Positions 35,345 to 43,542 of a DNA stretch of 64,000 nucleotides are shown in pieces (within the stretch, counting starts at the first letter, position 1; every line of letters starts with the position of its first letter). The stretch is from Hyphomicrobiales bacterium. GTDB lineage: Bacteria > Pseudomonadota > Alphaproteobacteria > Rhizobiales > Beijerinckiaceae. The translations under genes and the position numbers were made by a program. The notes under the pieces were generated by a model, which was not told where the DNA came from, did no database searches, and saw only the letters and a list, made by a program, of their open reading frames with translations. The stretch spans positions 1,364,001 through 1,428,000 of the forward strand of contig CAKNFP010000002.1 of assembly GCA_930633525.1 (NCBI GenBank). Reading direction: 5' to 3'.

Positions 35345-36406
35345 ATGTCCAAGGCCGGCCCTGCCTCCGTAGAGTTCCGCAACGTCAGCATGCGCTATGG
35401 CGCCGTGACGGCCGTCGACAATGTCAGCTTCGCGATCGAGGCCGGGCAGCTCGTCACGCTGCTCGGGCCTTCCGGCTGCGGCAAGACGACAACGCTGCGC
35501 ATGATTGCGGGCCTGGAGATCGCCAGCGAAGGCGAGATCCTCATTGGCGGAAAGGACGTCACCCATCTGTCGGCGGCAGACCGCGACGTCAGCATGGTGT
35601 TCCAGTCCTATGCCCTGTTCCCGCATATGAGCGTGCTGGAGAATGCGGCCTATGGCCCGACGGTGAAGGGAATGCCGAAGGCCAAGGCGCAGGAGATGGC
35701 CCTGGAGAAGCTGGCCCTCGTTGGCCTGAAGGGCTTCGAGAAACGTTACCCCTCCGAGCTCTCCGGCGGCCAGCAGCAGCGCGTCGCCGTCGCGCGCGCG
35801 CTCGTCCTGGAACCGCAGGTGCTGCTCTTCGACGAGCCTTTATCGAACCTCGACGCCAAGCTCCGGCGCAAGGTGCGGCAGGAAATCCGCGACCTGCAGC
35901 AGTCCCTCAATCTGACAGTGGCCTATGTCACCCATGACCAGGAAGAAGCTCTAGCGGTTTCGGACAAGATCATCGTGATGTCGAATTCCCGGGTTGCGCA
36001 GCAGGGCTCGCCGCGTGAGCTCTACGAGGCCCCGTCGGACGCTTTCGTCGCGGATTTCATCGGTGACGCGAACCTCCTCGACGTCGCGGTGACCGCGGTC
36101 GCGAATGGCTCTGCGGAGATCGCACTCGGGCCGGCCCGCCTCACCCTGCCCTCGCGCGGGCTACCGGTCGGGCCCGCAAAGATAGCGATCAGGCCGCACA
36201 GCCTGCTGGTCAGCGAGCCTGGCTTGCCGAACGGTCTTCCGGGAATAGTCCGCAAAAGTTCCTATCTCGGCAATCACGTGGATCTCATCGTGGAAAGCCC
36301 GGTCGGGGAACTCTTCGTGATCAGTCCGGACACCCAGCGTCCCCCTGCGGCCGGCGACAGCATCGCGCTCGCCTTCGCGGAAACGGGCCTCGTGCTGGTG
36401 CCGTGA
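35345..36406 (+). CDS. ABC transporter ATP-binding protein, transporter B (AfuC/FbpC-like)
   Basis: This 353-residue ATPase has Walker A GPSGCGKTTTLRMIAG, signature LSGGQQQRVAVARAL, Walker B VLLFDEPLSNLDAKL, the switch His in VTHDQEEALAVSD and a C-terminal TOBE domain (about residues 240-353). All key residues are intact. It ends the plus-strand inositol operon and completes an importer with the two preceding genes. What follows (36423 on) is of different character, so 36406 is the right edge of the catabolic block. Confidence 0.92.
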   Translation: MSKAGPASVEFRNVSMRYGAVTAVDNVSFAIEAGQLVTLLGPSGCGKTTTLRMIAGLEIASEGEILIGGKDVTHLSAADRDVSMVFQSYALFPHMSVLENAAYGPTVKGMPKAKAQEMALEKLALVGLKGFEKRYPSELSGGQQQRVAVARALVLEPQVLLFDEPLSNLDAKLRRKVRQEIRDLQQSLNLTVAYVTHDQEEALAVSDKIIVMSNSRVAQQGSPRELYEAPSDAFVADFIGDANLLDVAVTAVANGSAEIALGPARLTLPSRGLPVGPAKIAIRPHSLLVSEPGLPNGLPGIVRKSSYLGNHVDLIVESPVGELFVISPDTQRPPAAGDSIALAFAETGLVLVP

Positions 36407-36422
36407 AGCTTGATGGCATGGC

Positions 36423-37022
36423 GTGTCTCCGCTGGGATGCCGTACGCAAGGTGACCGGCGAGAAGGCCTGCTGGCGATTTGCGCGCTCGCGACCTGCCGC
36501 GGCTGGTCGAAGGCGCAGCATCATGCCTTCTTCATCAAGGCAACGCAGGCAGACCGGATCTTCGACCTTAAGCCGGACCGTCTGCTGCTGCATGAGTTGC
36601 TGCTCGCAGGCGAACAGGGCGTGACCACTCTGGGAAATTCCGCCCTGCGCTGGTCGGACTGTGTTTTCAAGCTCCGCAAGAAGGGGATTGTTATAGAGAC
36701 TATCGACGAAAAGCACGGCGGCCCCTTCAGTGGGACTCATGGTCGCTATGTGCTCCGCTCCCCGATTGCTGTTCTTGATGTAACCAGGCGGGGGACAAAG
36801 CTGACGCAGTTTGAGCTGCCCGTGACCATCAGCGAGTGGCAAAAGAACACGCGCGAAACTGTGCGCGTCCGCCTCGATGTCTTTCATGACCGGGCAACGG
36901 TTGATGTTCGGACCGGCATCACTCTTGCCGAGCGCCATCTCCCCGCCCTGGCGGCCGGAATCGTCCAGGCCCTCGAAACAGCGCAGGCAGCAGGCCTGGC
37001 CAAAGAGGAGCGGCAGGAGTGA
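36423..37022 (+). CDS. Winged-helix domain protein (plasmid/accessory type)
   Basis: This is an up to 199-residue protein. The central region LKPDRLLLHELLLAGEQGVT and RWSDCVFKLRKKGIVIET, DEKHGGPFSGTHGRYVLRS is the winged-helix pattern of a family frequent in Methylobacterium and Rhizobiales accessory DNA, where a short basic HTH is followed by an acidic tail. The first 40 codons from the GTG at 36423 look unlike protein, so the true start may be further in or the 5' end may be damaged. The C-terminus (about residues 130-199) is helical. The stop overlaps the next start (GTGA at 37019). Function unknown, possibly DNA-binding. Confidence 0.55.
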   Translation: MSPLGCRTQGDRREGLLAICALATCRGWSKAQHHAFFIKATQADRIFDLKPDRLLLHELLLAGEQGVTTLGNSALRWSDCVFKLRKKGIVIETIDEKHGGPFSGTHGRYVLRSPIAVLDVTRRGTKLTQFELPVTISEWQKNTRETVRVRLDVFHDRATVDVRTGITLAERHLPALAAGIVQALETAQAAGLAKEERQE

Positions 37023-37270
37023 GCGCCCCGAACATGAAAACAATCAAGGTCAATCAAGATGGTGTGGACGCAGAGGAGAACCCCTACGATCACGTCGCGA
37101 CCCCCCGGATGAGCGAGGCGCTGCGGAAGGCTTGGGCGGAAGCCAAGGCCCCGGTTCGCCGTCTCCTCTCCGAAACCGTCGACCCATACCCGGCCCGCGT
37201 CTCGGCTGCTCAGGTCGCTGTCATCGCCCGCAACACTTACCCCGCTCGCCGGAGCTACGGCGCCCGATGA
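37019..37270 (+). CDS. Small hypothetical protein coupled to the winged-helix gene
   Basis: This 83-residue protein has MKTIKVNQDGVDAEENPYDH and RMSEALRKAWAEAKAPVRRL and then a basic C-terminus. GTG 37019 overlaps the previous stop; ATG 37034 is the alternative start. No family recognised. The coupling suggests it works with the winged-helix protein. Confidence 0.5.
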   Translation: MSAPNMKTIKVNQDGVDAEENPYDHVATPRMSEALRKAWAEAKAPVRRLLSETVDPYPARVSAAQVAVIARNTYPARRSYGAR

Positions 37271-37605
37271 GGGCTGCAGCTATTCGCTTGAGCGCCGACA
37301 CGCTCATGGGGGACGACAAGGCTCGTTGCTTTCCTTGACACGATGTCGGCGGCGGCCGAAGCCGGAATGAAGGAAATCGCCCGCCTGATCCACGCGCGCG
37401 CAGATGGAGCGAAAGACGAGGGGGGCGCTCCTCAAGCAGCCTGCCCGCGGTGATCGACCTTATCTTGTCGTGCCCGATCATCTCGGCGGCGACTGTCGCG
37501 AAGGCGGGCGATGTTATACAGCGCGGCGCGCTCAACTTGATCGCCGAGCTCGGTGTTCGCGAGGCGACCGGGCGAGGGCGCTATAGATCATGGGGTGTAT
37601 TCTAG
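37271..37605 (+). pseudogene. RHE_PE00001-family helix-turn-helix protein, C-terminal relic
   Basis: The sequence reads VAFLDTMSAAAEAGMKEIAR in one frame and then, after a shift near 37430, SSLPAVIDLILSCPIISAAT, AKAGDVIQRGALNLIAELGV and REATGRGRYRSWGVF in another, stopping at 37605. This matches the end of the RHE_PE00001 family, common on rhizobial plasmids and islands. The N-terminal two thirds is missing. It supports a plasmid or island origin for this segment. Confidence 0.55.
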
Positions 37606-37673
37606 GCTCAGGACCTATTAAAAGGTCACGGGTTTGAAACTTGGCTGATTCCATAGCGGCAGGAGGTGTTGCC

Positions 37674-37947
37674 ATGGACGATCTGCTGTTGCTCTCCGAG
37701 GCGCAGATGCGCCGGATCGAGCCTTATTTTCCTTTGTCGCACGGGGTTGCGGGTCGATGACCGGCGCGTGCTCAGCGGGATCCTGTTCGTGATCCGCAAC
37801 GGCTTGCGCTGGCCGCCTATGGGCCGCCCAAGACGATCTACAACCGCTTCATCCGCTGGAGCCGGTTGGGCGTGTTCAACCGGATCTTCGCCGAACTGGC
37901 GACCGATAGCGACAGCTCGGACCGTCTGATGATCGACGCTAGTCACC
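37674..37947 (+). mobile_element. IS5-family transposase relic
   Basis: ATG 37674 after AGGAGG begins MDDLLLLSEAQMRRIEPYFP, the start of IS5/IS427-type transposases. Frame changes give VDDRRVLSGILFVIRNGLRW and then YGPPKTIYNRFIRWSRLGVF and LMIDASH, where similarity stops at the first catalytic Asp region. Two frameshifts, a small internal deletion and the missing 3' two thirds make it dead. The left end of the element probably lies near 37605-37620. Confidence 0.8.
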
Positions 37948-38238
37948 CTCGCCCTCGTCGCGGATCATGCCCGCCATGGCAGGGATGCGGAAAAACTGTC
38001 GCGTGCGGCGCAAATGCCGGACCCACGGCTTTGTTTCGGCGCTGACGCTCATACCGCCGTGGCGAAGGCACTTCTGACATCGAAAGCGGCTCGTCAGCTC
38101 CTTGATGTCGAGACTGTCCGGACCACGTACCCTGGTCGGGTCGACGTTGGCGCGGTGGCTGCATAGGGGGCAGCTGACGGCAAGGGGGACGTTCGCCTTT
38201 CGCAACTCGCCCAGTTTTAGGGGAGGGAGGTCTTCCAT
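37939..38238 (-). CDS. Hypothetical protein with Cys pairs
   Basis: This 99-residue protein begins MEDLPPLKLGELRKANVPLA. CPLCSHRANVD and CQKCLRHGG give a C-x2-C ... C-x2-C zinc-ribbon-like arrangement. Similar short proteins occur in rhizobial accessory DNA. Its 3' end touches the truncated IS5 copy, so the C-terminus may be altered. Function unknown. Confidence 0.45.
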   Translation of the reverse strand: MEDLPPLKLGELRKANVPLAVSCPLCSHRANVDPTRVRGPDSLDIKELTSRFRCQKCLRHGGMSVSAETKPWVRHLRRTRQFFRIPAMAGMIRDEGEGD

Positions 38239-38381
38239 TTTTGCACTGGGCTTCGCGGCTCATGGCTGCCTCACGGCGCAGTGTCCACCGGATACTACGT
38301 CTGATCAGTGCGGAGGGTCACTCTGTGAACAAAATGGGAGCATTGAGGGACTATCACTGACGTTAGGTCAACGGAGCCTTG

Positions 38382-38759
38382 TCAGCCCGCCATTTCCTTC
38401 ATGCGATCCTGTAAAATCCGGGCATCATAAGGCTTTGGGAAAAAGACACCACGTTCCGGCATTTCCCAATCGCTGGGAAGGCGCGCACCTGAGGTAATGA
38501 TGATCTCGATGGGTGGCCAACGGTTCCTCACAGCGGCCGCCAGTTTCAGGCCATCCATTGATCCCGGCATGTCCACGTCTGTAAATATAATCCGAATATC
38601 GTTGCGACTTTCGAGTATCGCAATTGCCTCATCGGCGTTCGTTGCCTCGATCACTTCAAAGCCAGCCTCCGTGACGATGTCCGTCGCGTTCAGCAGCTGG
38701 AGAGGATCATCTTCTACGACTAGGACCACCGAAGATGGTGCAGCGCCATGAGTGCTCAT
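38382..38759 (-). CDS. Single-domain response regulator
   Basis: This 125-residue receiver domain has no output domain. It has the acidic pair in VVEDDPLQLLNA, phospho-acceptor Asp in IIFTDVDMPGSMDG, Thr/Ser switch in IIITSGARLP and Lys in VFFPKPYDA. It is transcribed divergently from the HWE kinase, its probable partner. Stand-alone receivers of this type act in alphaproteobacterial phosphorelays and stress responses. Confidence 0.9.
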   Translation of the reverse strand: MSTHGAAPSSVVLVVEDDPLQLLNATDIVTEAGFEVIEATNADEAIAILESRNDIRIIFTDVDMPGSMDGLKLAAAVRNRWPPIEIIITSGARLPSDWEMPERGVFFPKPYDARILQDRMKEMAG

Positions 38760-38966
38760 TTAAGCCCATCTGATCTTTAGGTAATCCCTCGCAAAGGGAT
38801 TCCCTTTCCCAATTTTTACCGAATCTGAAGACCACCCTTTCACTTGTCGACGGTAACGCGTGGTGGGCCCTCGTGTTCCCGTGCCCAGGTGTTGGCGCGT
38901 CTAGCACGGTGTCTCGATTTTCCATGGATGTCAGAACGTGCTTAGATTGGGCCTCAATAAGGAGCG

Positions 38967-40055
38967 ATGCCATTGCCTGCGACCCAATTTCTGAATGGCG
39001 GTGGCGAGATGGGCGAGGCCATCCGCGCCTTCGACTGGAGCACAACATCTCTCGGACCCATTCCCCATTGGCCGATAGCGTTGAAAACGGCCGTTGGTAT
39101 GATGGTGAGTTCGCGGTTTCCCAAATGCATTGTCTGGGGACCGGATTACACTTCCCTTTTCAATGATGCCTTTCGCCCCATCCTCGGCGACAAGGGTGAT
39201 TGCCTCGGTCTCTCATTCAGCGACATCTGGAGCGAGGCATGGTCGGAGATCGGCCCATTGGTCGACAAGGCCTATGCCGGCGAAGCCATCTTCATCGAGG
39301 ATTTCCCCCTCGTTGTCGACCGGGCAGGCTATCCGGAGCAGACATGGTTCACTTTCTGCTACAGCCCGATCAGAGACGAGCAAGGTGATATCGATGGGAT
39401 CATGGATACCGTGATCGAGACGACCTCACGCGTCGTTGCCGAGCGCAATGCCCGGATCGTCAATGCCGAGCTTGCTCACCGTATGAAGAACACGCTGGCG
39501 GTTGTCGGCGCCATCGCCAACCAAACCTTCAATACCAACGCATCCGTCGATGACGCCAAGCGCGTTTTCGGGCAGCGACTGCGCTCTCTTGCGGACGCTC
39601 ACTCTCTCTTGACGCAGGCAAGCTGGAGCGGGGCGCCCATAGGCTCTATCGTGGAGGGCGCGATTGCGCCGCATCGCGGTCCGAATGAGAAAGTGACGAT
39701 CGAAGGGCCACCGCTGGAACTCTCATCGCAGCAGGCCTTGTCGCTCGCTCTTGCGATCAACGAGCTGGCGACCAATGCGATCAAATACGGGGCTTGGTCG
39801 GTCCCCGAGGGCCGCATTCACGTCTCGTGGACCATAGGCAGGCCGGAGAGCGAAGACCTGTTTCAATTCCAATGGCTCGAAGAGAATGGCCCGCTCGTCC
39901 AGATGCCGACAAGAAGCGGTTTTGGTTCCCGTCTCCTGGAACGGGTCGTCGCGCAGGACTTTGGCGGCGAGGTTACGATCCGATATGAACCCGGCGGGCT
40001 CCGCTATGAACTCGTTACCCGGATGTCGAACTTGCACGAGATGACGACCAACTAG
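38967..40055 (+). CDS. HWE-family sensor histidine kinase
   Basis: This 362-residue cytoplasmic kinase has a PAS-like N-terminal domain (residues about 15-155, including WSTTSLGPIPHWPIALK and CIVWGPDYTSLFND), an H-box ELAHRMKNTLAVVGAIANQT of the HWE/HisKA_2 type, and an ATPase domain with the N-box LALAINELATNAIKYGA and GFGSRLLERVVAQDFGGE. No membrane segment is visible. HWE kinases are concentrated in Rhizobiales and often sense light or redox through the PAS. The divergent response regulator is the natural partner. Confidence 0.9.
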   Translation: MPLPATQFLNGGGEMGEAIRAFDWSTTSLGPIPHWPIALKTAVGMMVSSRFPKCIVWGPDYTSLFNDAFRPILGDKGDCLGLSFSDIWSEAWSEIGPLVDKAYAGEAIFIEDFPLVVDRAGYPEQTWFTFCYSPIRDEQGDIDGIMDTVIETTSRVVAERNARIVNAELAHRMKNTLAVVGAIANQTFNTNASVDDAKRVFGQRLRSLADAHSLLTQASWSGAPIGSIVEGAIAPHRGPNEKVTIEGPPLELSSQQALSLALAINELATNAIKYGAWSVPEGRIHVSWTIGRPESEDLFQFQWLEENGPLVQMPTRSGFGSRLLERVVAQDFGGEVTIRYEPGGLRYELVTRMSNLHEMTTN

Positions 40056-40129
40056 CCCCTCGTAAGGGCCACCTCGAGGGCAATCGGTGCCTTCGAGTGG
40101 CCAATTTGGCGACACGGTCGCCTCTAAAC

Positions 40130-40366
40130 TCATACCATTCCTGCTTCCTCGGCCGCCTTGAGAAAGGCGGCACGGGCACGTGCTATGTTGAGTTTAATGG
40201 GAGGGTGGCGCGCCAGCCCACAACGGTCCATGGCAACCGTCCGGGTGAAGCTGATCACAGGCCACTCATCGCGCAGCATGGCTTGCGCGTCTTCAACACA
40301 CATCACGAACCGGATCGAATTATCCGGTAGCCGAAGTGGAACTGGATCAAACCAAAGGCGAGGCAT
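40130..40366 (-). CDS. DUF982 protein, copy 1
   Basis: This 78-residue protein starts MPRLWFDPVPLRLPDNSIR. It shows the DUF982 pattern of a W-x-x-PV start, a central VEDAQAMLRDEWP helix and an ARARAAFLKAAEEAG end. DUF982 proteins are small Rhizobiales-specific proteins without a known function and often occur as several copies per replicon. A second copy lies at 40625. Confidence 0.75.
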   Translation of the reverse strand: MPRLWFDPVPLRLPDNSIRFVMCVEDAQAMLRDEWPVISFTRTVAMDRCGLARHPPIKLNIARARAAFLKAAEEAGMV

Positions 40367-40624
40367 GCCGGACGATAGCACAAATATACCCTCACGGCTG
40401 TCCAGGGGCGGGTGCTGGGCGATCTGGAGCGCTTCTCATGGACACGCGCTTGCGGGCGATCGGGGAGACTGACGCGCTGCAACCGGATGATCTCGACGCG
40501 GTGGCGTTGCTGATTGAGCTGGGCCTCATGGGGCATTCCGGCACGGGTGTCGATGCCCACCGTGCGGACTACAGATGCTGGCCGCGTGGCGCCAATGAAC
40601 AGAGATGAGATATGACACGTGACG

Positions 40625-40870
40625 TCACATCATCCCCGCTGCCTTGGCAGCTACGATGAAAGCGGCGCGAGCGAATTTAACGGCCTTAGGCCGGTGACCC
40701 TGCAACGCAGCTAGGCAGGCTCGCCGTGCTCTCAGGTGCGGTTCAGATTTAGCGGATGCTATTGGCCAGTCCCGAGATAACAGTCCAGCGGCCTCCTCGA
40801 CGCTTCTCACCTCGCGCCGTGCGCTGCTGGGCTCTCGCAGATTCACCGGTTCCAACCAGAGATGTGGCAA
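40625..40870 (-). CDS. DUF982 protein, copy 2
   Basis: This 81-residue protein starts MPHLWLEPVNLREPSSARRE and has VRSVEEAAGLLSRDWP and FARAAFIVAAKAAGMM. It aligns along its whole length with the 40130 copy but is strongly diverged, so this is not a recent duplication. The space between the copies (40367-40624) shows no supported gene. Confidence 0.75.
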   Translation of the reverse strand: MPHLWLEPVNLREPSSARREVRSVEEAAGLLSRDWPIASAKSEPHLRARRACLAALQGHRPKAVKFARAAFIVAAKAAGMM

Positions 40871-41037
40871 CCGGTGTTCCCGGTGCTCTTTGACCGGTGC
40901 CCGTCTCCACGGGCGACGCCTTTTTGTGCGGGCCGGGCCTTTGTGGGCTGCCAGGCCTGAGGGGCCGGACTCGGTAATGCAGATAAGCCCAGCGGACGTG
41001 GCGGCTGGATCTGCGGTCTGATCGAGGGCACTAGGCG

Positions 41038-41583
41038 CTATGCGTTCGCTAATCGATAGGTTACGGGATCAGGGAAAGATCGTCTGTTGAGTAGTCCCGG
41101 GTTTGTCTGACGTGAGGCCGGCTGCATTGAATGTTGCGTGCGCGTGTCGAAGGCTCCCGTCCGAGGATTTTTGAGCTCAGACTGTCTTACGCCCTCTTTG
41201 GCTTTTCTTTTGATCTTGAGCCATGTTCGCCTCTCGGGCGAGAGTACCTAAATGATATTAGGCCCATTCTTCTGGCCTCTTCGGCGCTGTTTGTGAACTT
41301 GAAGGAGTTGTTCGTGGATGGCCCGGCGAACAGCGTTCTGCACACTCGTACGACTGACTCCCGCCCGTGCCGCGATCTCCGCGATGGTCCGATCGCACTG
41401 GCCTCTTTCCCTGACTTCATCGGCGATGATCTTGAGCGCGGCCAGTTCGGCGGTCGTGAATGAACCCGCCAGTTGCGGCGGCATCGGTCCTGATGCCGCC
41501 AGTCGCCTGCGCCGTGACTTCTGGCGGGACCTGGGGTTTCCGTGGTGGAAAGATCGAGGGCCTCGGAATACTCTTTCGGGCAT
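41038..41583 (-). pseudogene. Helix-turn-helix protein with an in-frame TAG
   Basis: From the ATG at 41583 the frame encodes LAGSFTTAELAALKIIADEV, TIAEIAARAGVSRTSVQNAV and a basic LLQVHKQRRRGQK segment, a HTH family common in alphaproteobacterial accessory DNA. A TAG at 41248-41250 ends it at 111 residues just where relatives continue. Reading through, the same frame goes on as VLSPERRTWLKIKRKAKEG and stays open to 41038, giving about 181 codons, the usual family length. So a single nonsense change appears to be the only lesion, and the HTH itself is intact. Confidence 0.65.
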
Positions 41584-41912
41584 ACGTAGACGTAATACTT
41601 CGCCGACTCACATGGATGCATTCGGCGAGGTGCTGAGCATCACCGTCCGACATCGCGCGGTACCCGAACCACGCTACTATCTAATTGTGCCCCCGCAAGT
41701 GGGTCAAGCGAACCTTCCGCGCAAAGGCGCGGGATCCACAAGCGATCTGGATCGCCAACGAACGTTCCAGCTGTCGGTTCAATCGTGCAGCTGAACGTTA
41801 ACCAACATGGGAAGCGGTCGCATGCCAAAGTCCGAATTGATTGCAGAGGACGGAATTGCCTGCCCCCATATCGCCCCTCATGGGTGGCACACTACGCCCG
41901 ACCCGATCGTCG
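41584..41912. other. Intergenic, no supported gene
   Basis: No recognisable protein or RNA here. It lies between the start of the HTH relic and the 3' end of the RraA-like gene. It marks the boundary between the small-gene region and the amine oxidation block. Confidence 0.5.
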
Positions 41913-42611
41913 TTATAATGCACTTGGCGGAACGCCCTTGTTGCGGAGGATTGCGTTGATGCGCTCGGGATCGGTCTTCCCTGCCAGAATGGTCTGCATC
42001 GCCCGCTCCTCCTTGGCGGCATGGGCGCGGACCTGGGCCAGCAGGTCATGAAGCCCGGCCGGATTGACCGCAACCACGCCATCTTCATCACCGATCACGA
42101 GATCCCCCGGCGCGACGGCCAGTCCCGCGCAGGCAATAGGGACATTGATCTCGCCAGGGCCATCCTTGCTGGGGCCGCGATGGGTATGGCCCCTCGCGAA
42201 ACACGGCAGTTTGCCATCGGTGAACGCCGAGACATCGCGAATGGCGCCGTCGATGACAACGCCGGCAAGGCCTTTGGTTATCGCAGTCGCTCGCATGAGT
42301 TCGCCCAACAGGGCCTGGCTCGTATCCCCCCCGCCATCGATGACTAGGACGTCGCCCGCTTCGGCCATTTCCAGAGCCTTGTGGATCATCAGATTGTCAC
42401 CCGGCCGCACTCTGACGGTCAAGGCGCGACCACACATCCGGCCGCCACCGTGGTAAGCGCGCAGGATGCTCGTCCCGACGATCCGACCAAGGCAGTCGCT
42501 GACATGGGCCGCGGCAACGCCCTTGAAGGCCTCGATAAGATCGTCGTCTATCCGCGTCGGCCTGGCATTGATGCGGAAGCCGACTGGCCACGGAATCGCC
42601 GGATCATTCAT
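41913..42611 (-). CDS. RraA-like protein (HMG/CHA aldolase family)
   Basis: This 232-residue protein has the RraA fold motifs GDVLVIDGGGDTSQALLGEL, KGLAGVVIDGAIRDVSAF (Arg-Asp of the substrate and metal site) and GDLVIGDEDGVVAVNP. Proteins of this family include 4-hydroxy-4-methyl-2-oxoglutarate aldolase and oxaloacetate decarboxylases as well as the RNase E regulator; in a catabolic operon an aldolase or decarboxylase role is more likely. It is last in the ABC/oxidase operon, 62 bases after dppC-like. Confidence 0.8.
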   Translation of the reverse strand: MNDPAIPWPVGFRINARPTRIDDDLIEAFKGVAAAHVSDCLGRIVGTSILRAYHGGGRMCGRALTVRVRPGDNLMIHKALEMAEAGDVLVIDGGGDTSQALLGELMRATAITKGLAGVVIDGAIRDVSAFTDGKLPCFARGHTHRGPSKDGPGEINVPIACAGLAVAPGDLVIGDEDGVVAVNPAGLHDLLAQVRAHAAKEERAMQTILAGKTDPERINAILRNKGVPPSAL

Positions 42612-42672
42612 AGGACTTGCCTCATGGTGTTACCGCGTATCGCCCCGACTATCTCAATAGATAAAACGGGCA

Positions 42673-43542
42673 CTAGGCTTCGCGCAGTTTGGGATCGATG
42701 GCATCACGCAAGGCGTCGCCTAGGATGCTGAGTGCAAGCACGGTCAGGAGAATGGCGAGGCTGGGAAAAAGCACTAGCCACCAAGCCGTCAGGATGTTCT
42801 CGAAGCCCTCGCGGATCATCGATCCCCAGGTTGCTGTGGGCGGCGGAACGCCAAGCCCGATGAAGCTCAGCGATGCTTCGGTGCGAATGGCGCTGGCCAT
42901 CCAAAGTGATCCCACCACAACGACATCCGAGAGCATATTGGGAAGAATGTGAACACCCATGATGCGTAACGGCCGCAACCCCATTGCGCGCCCGGCATCG
43001 ATGAAGTCGCGATGTTTAAGGTTCGTAGTCGGCGCCCGGGCGACACGCACGAAGGGAGCAATCTCGGTGACCGCGATTGCAATGATCAGATTTTCCAGGC
43101 TGGCCCCCAGCATGGCCGCGATCATCAAACCGAGGAGGAGCGTCGGAAAGGACAGCATCACGTCGACAAGAGCGCTGACAATCTGGTCGAACCAGCCGCC
43201 GACGTAGCCGGCGATGATCCCGATGGTCGATCCGACGACCATCGCAATCAGAATGGACATGAACCCGACGAACAGCGAGATACGCGTGCCGTAGATGAGA
43301 CGGGACAGTACATCCCGCCCATAGGTGTCAGTGCCCATCCAGAACTCGGCAGATGGCGGCTCCAGGCGATAGGCAATATTCTGCTTGATCGGCGAATAAG
43401 GCGCGATCCAAGGCGCGAAGATCGCGACAAGAATAATCAATAGTAGCAACCCAATGCCGAGCCAGGACAGCCTGTTCCTGCGCATGACTTGCAGGAGGCT
43501 CGCTTTTGGCTTCGGCATGGCTGCAACAAGGGCTCCGCTCAT
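42673..43542 (-). CDS. Peptide-type ABC permease (DppC family)
   Basis: This 289-residue permease has an N-terminal cytoplasmic segment then six helices (SWLGIGLLLLIILVAIFAPW first). It carries YSPIKQNIAYRLEPPSAEFW, FWMGTDTYGRDVLSRLIYG and the EAA loop FIDAGRAMGLRPLRIMGVHI then LPNM. It overlaps the dppB-like gene by four bases (ATGA, 43539-43542). No DppD/DppF ATPase gene is present nearby. Confidence 0.9.
   Translation of the reverse strand: MSGALVAAMPKPKASLLQVMRRNRLSWLGIGLLLLIILVAIFAPWIAPYSPIKQNIAYRLEPPSAEFWMGTDTYGRDVLSRLIYGTRISLFVGFMSILIAMVVGSTIGIIAGYVGGWFDQIVSALVDVMLSFPTLLLGLMIAAMLGASLENLIIAIAVTEIAPFVRVARAPTTNLKHRDFIDAGRAMGLRPLRIMGVHILPNMLSDVVVVGSLWMASAIRTEASLSFIGLGVPPPTATWGSMIREGFENILTAWWLVLFPSLAILLTVLALSILGDALRDAIDPKLREA

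Noticed and set aside
40336..40608. A 90-codon plus-strand open frame between the DUF982 genes
   Set aside because: No ribosome site, no family features and it overlaps the DUF982 start; judged a chance frame.
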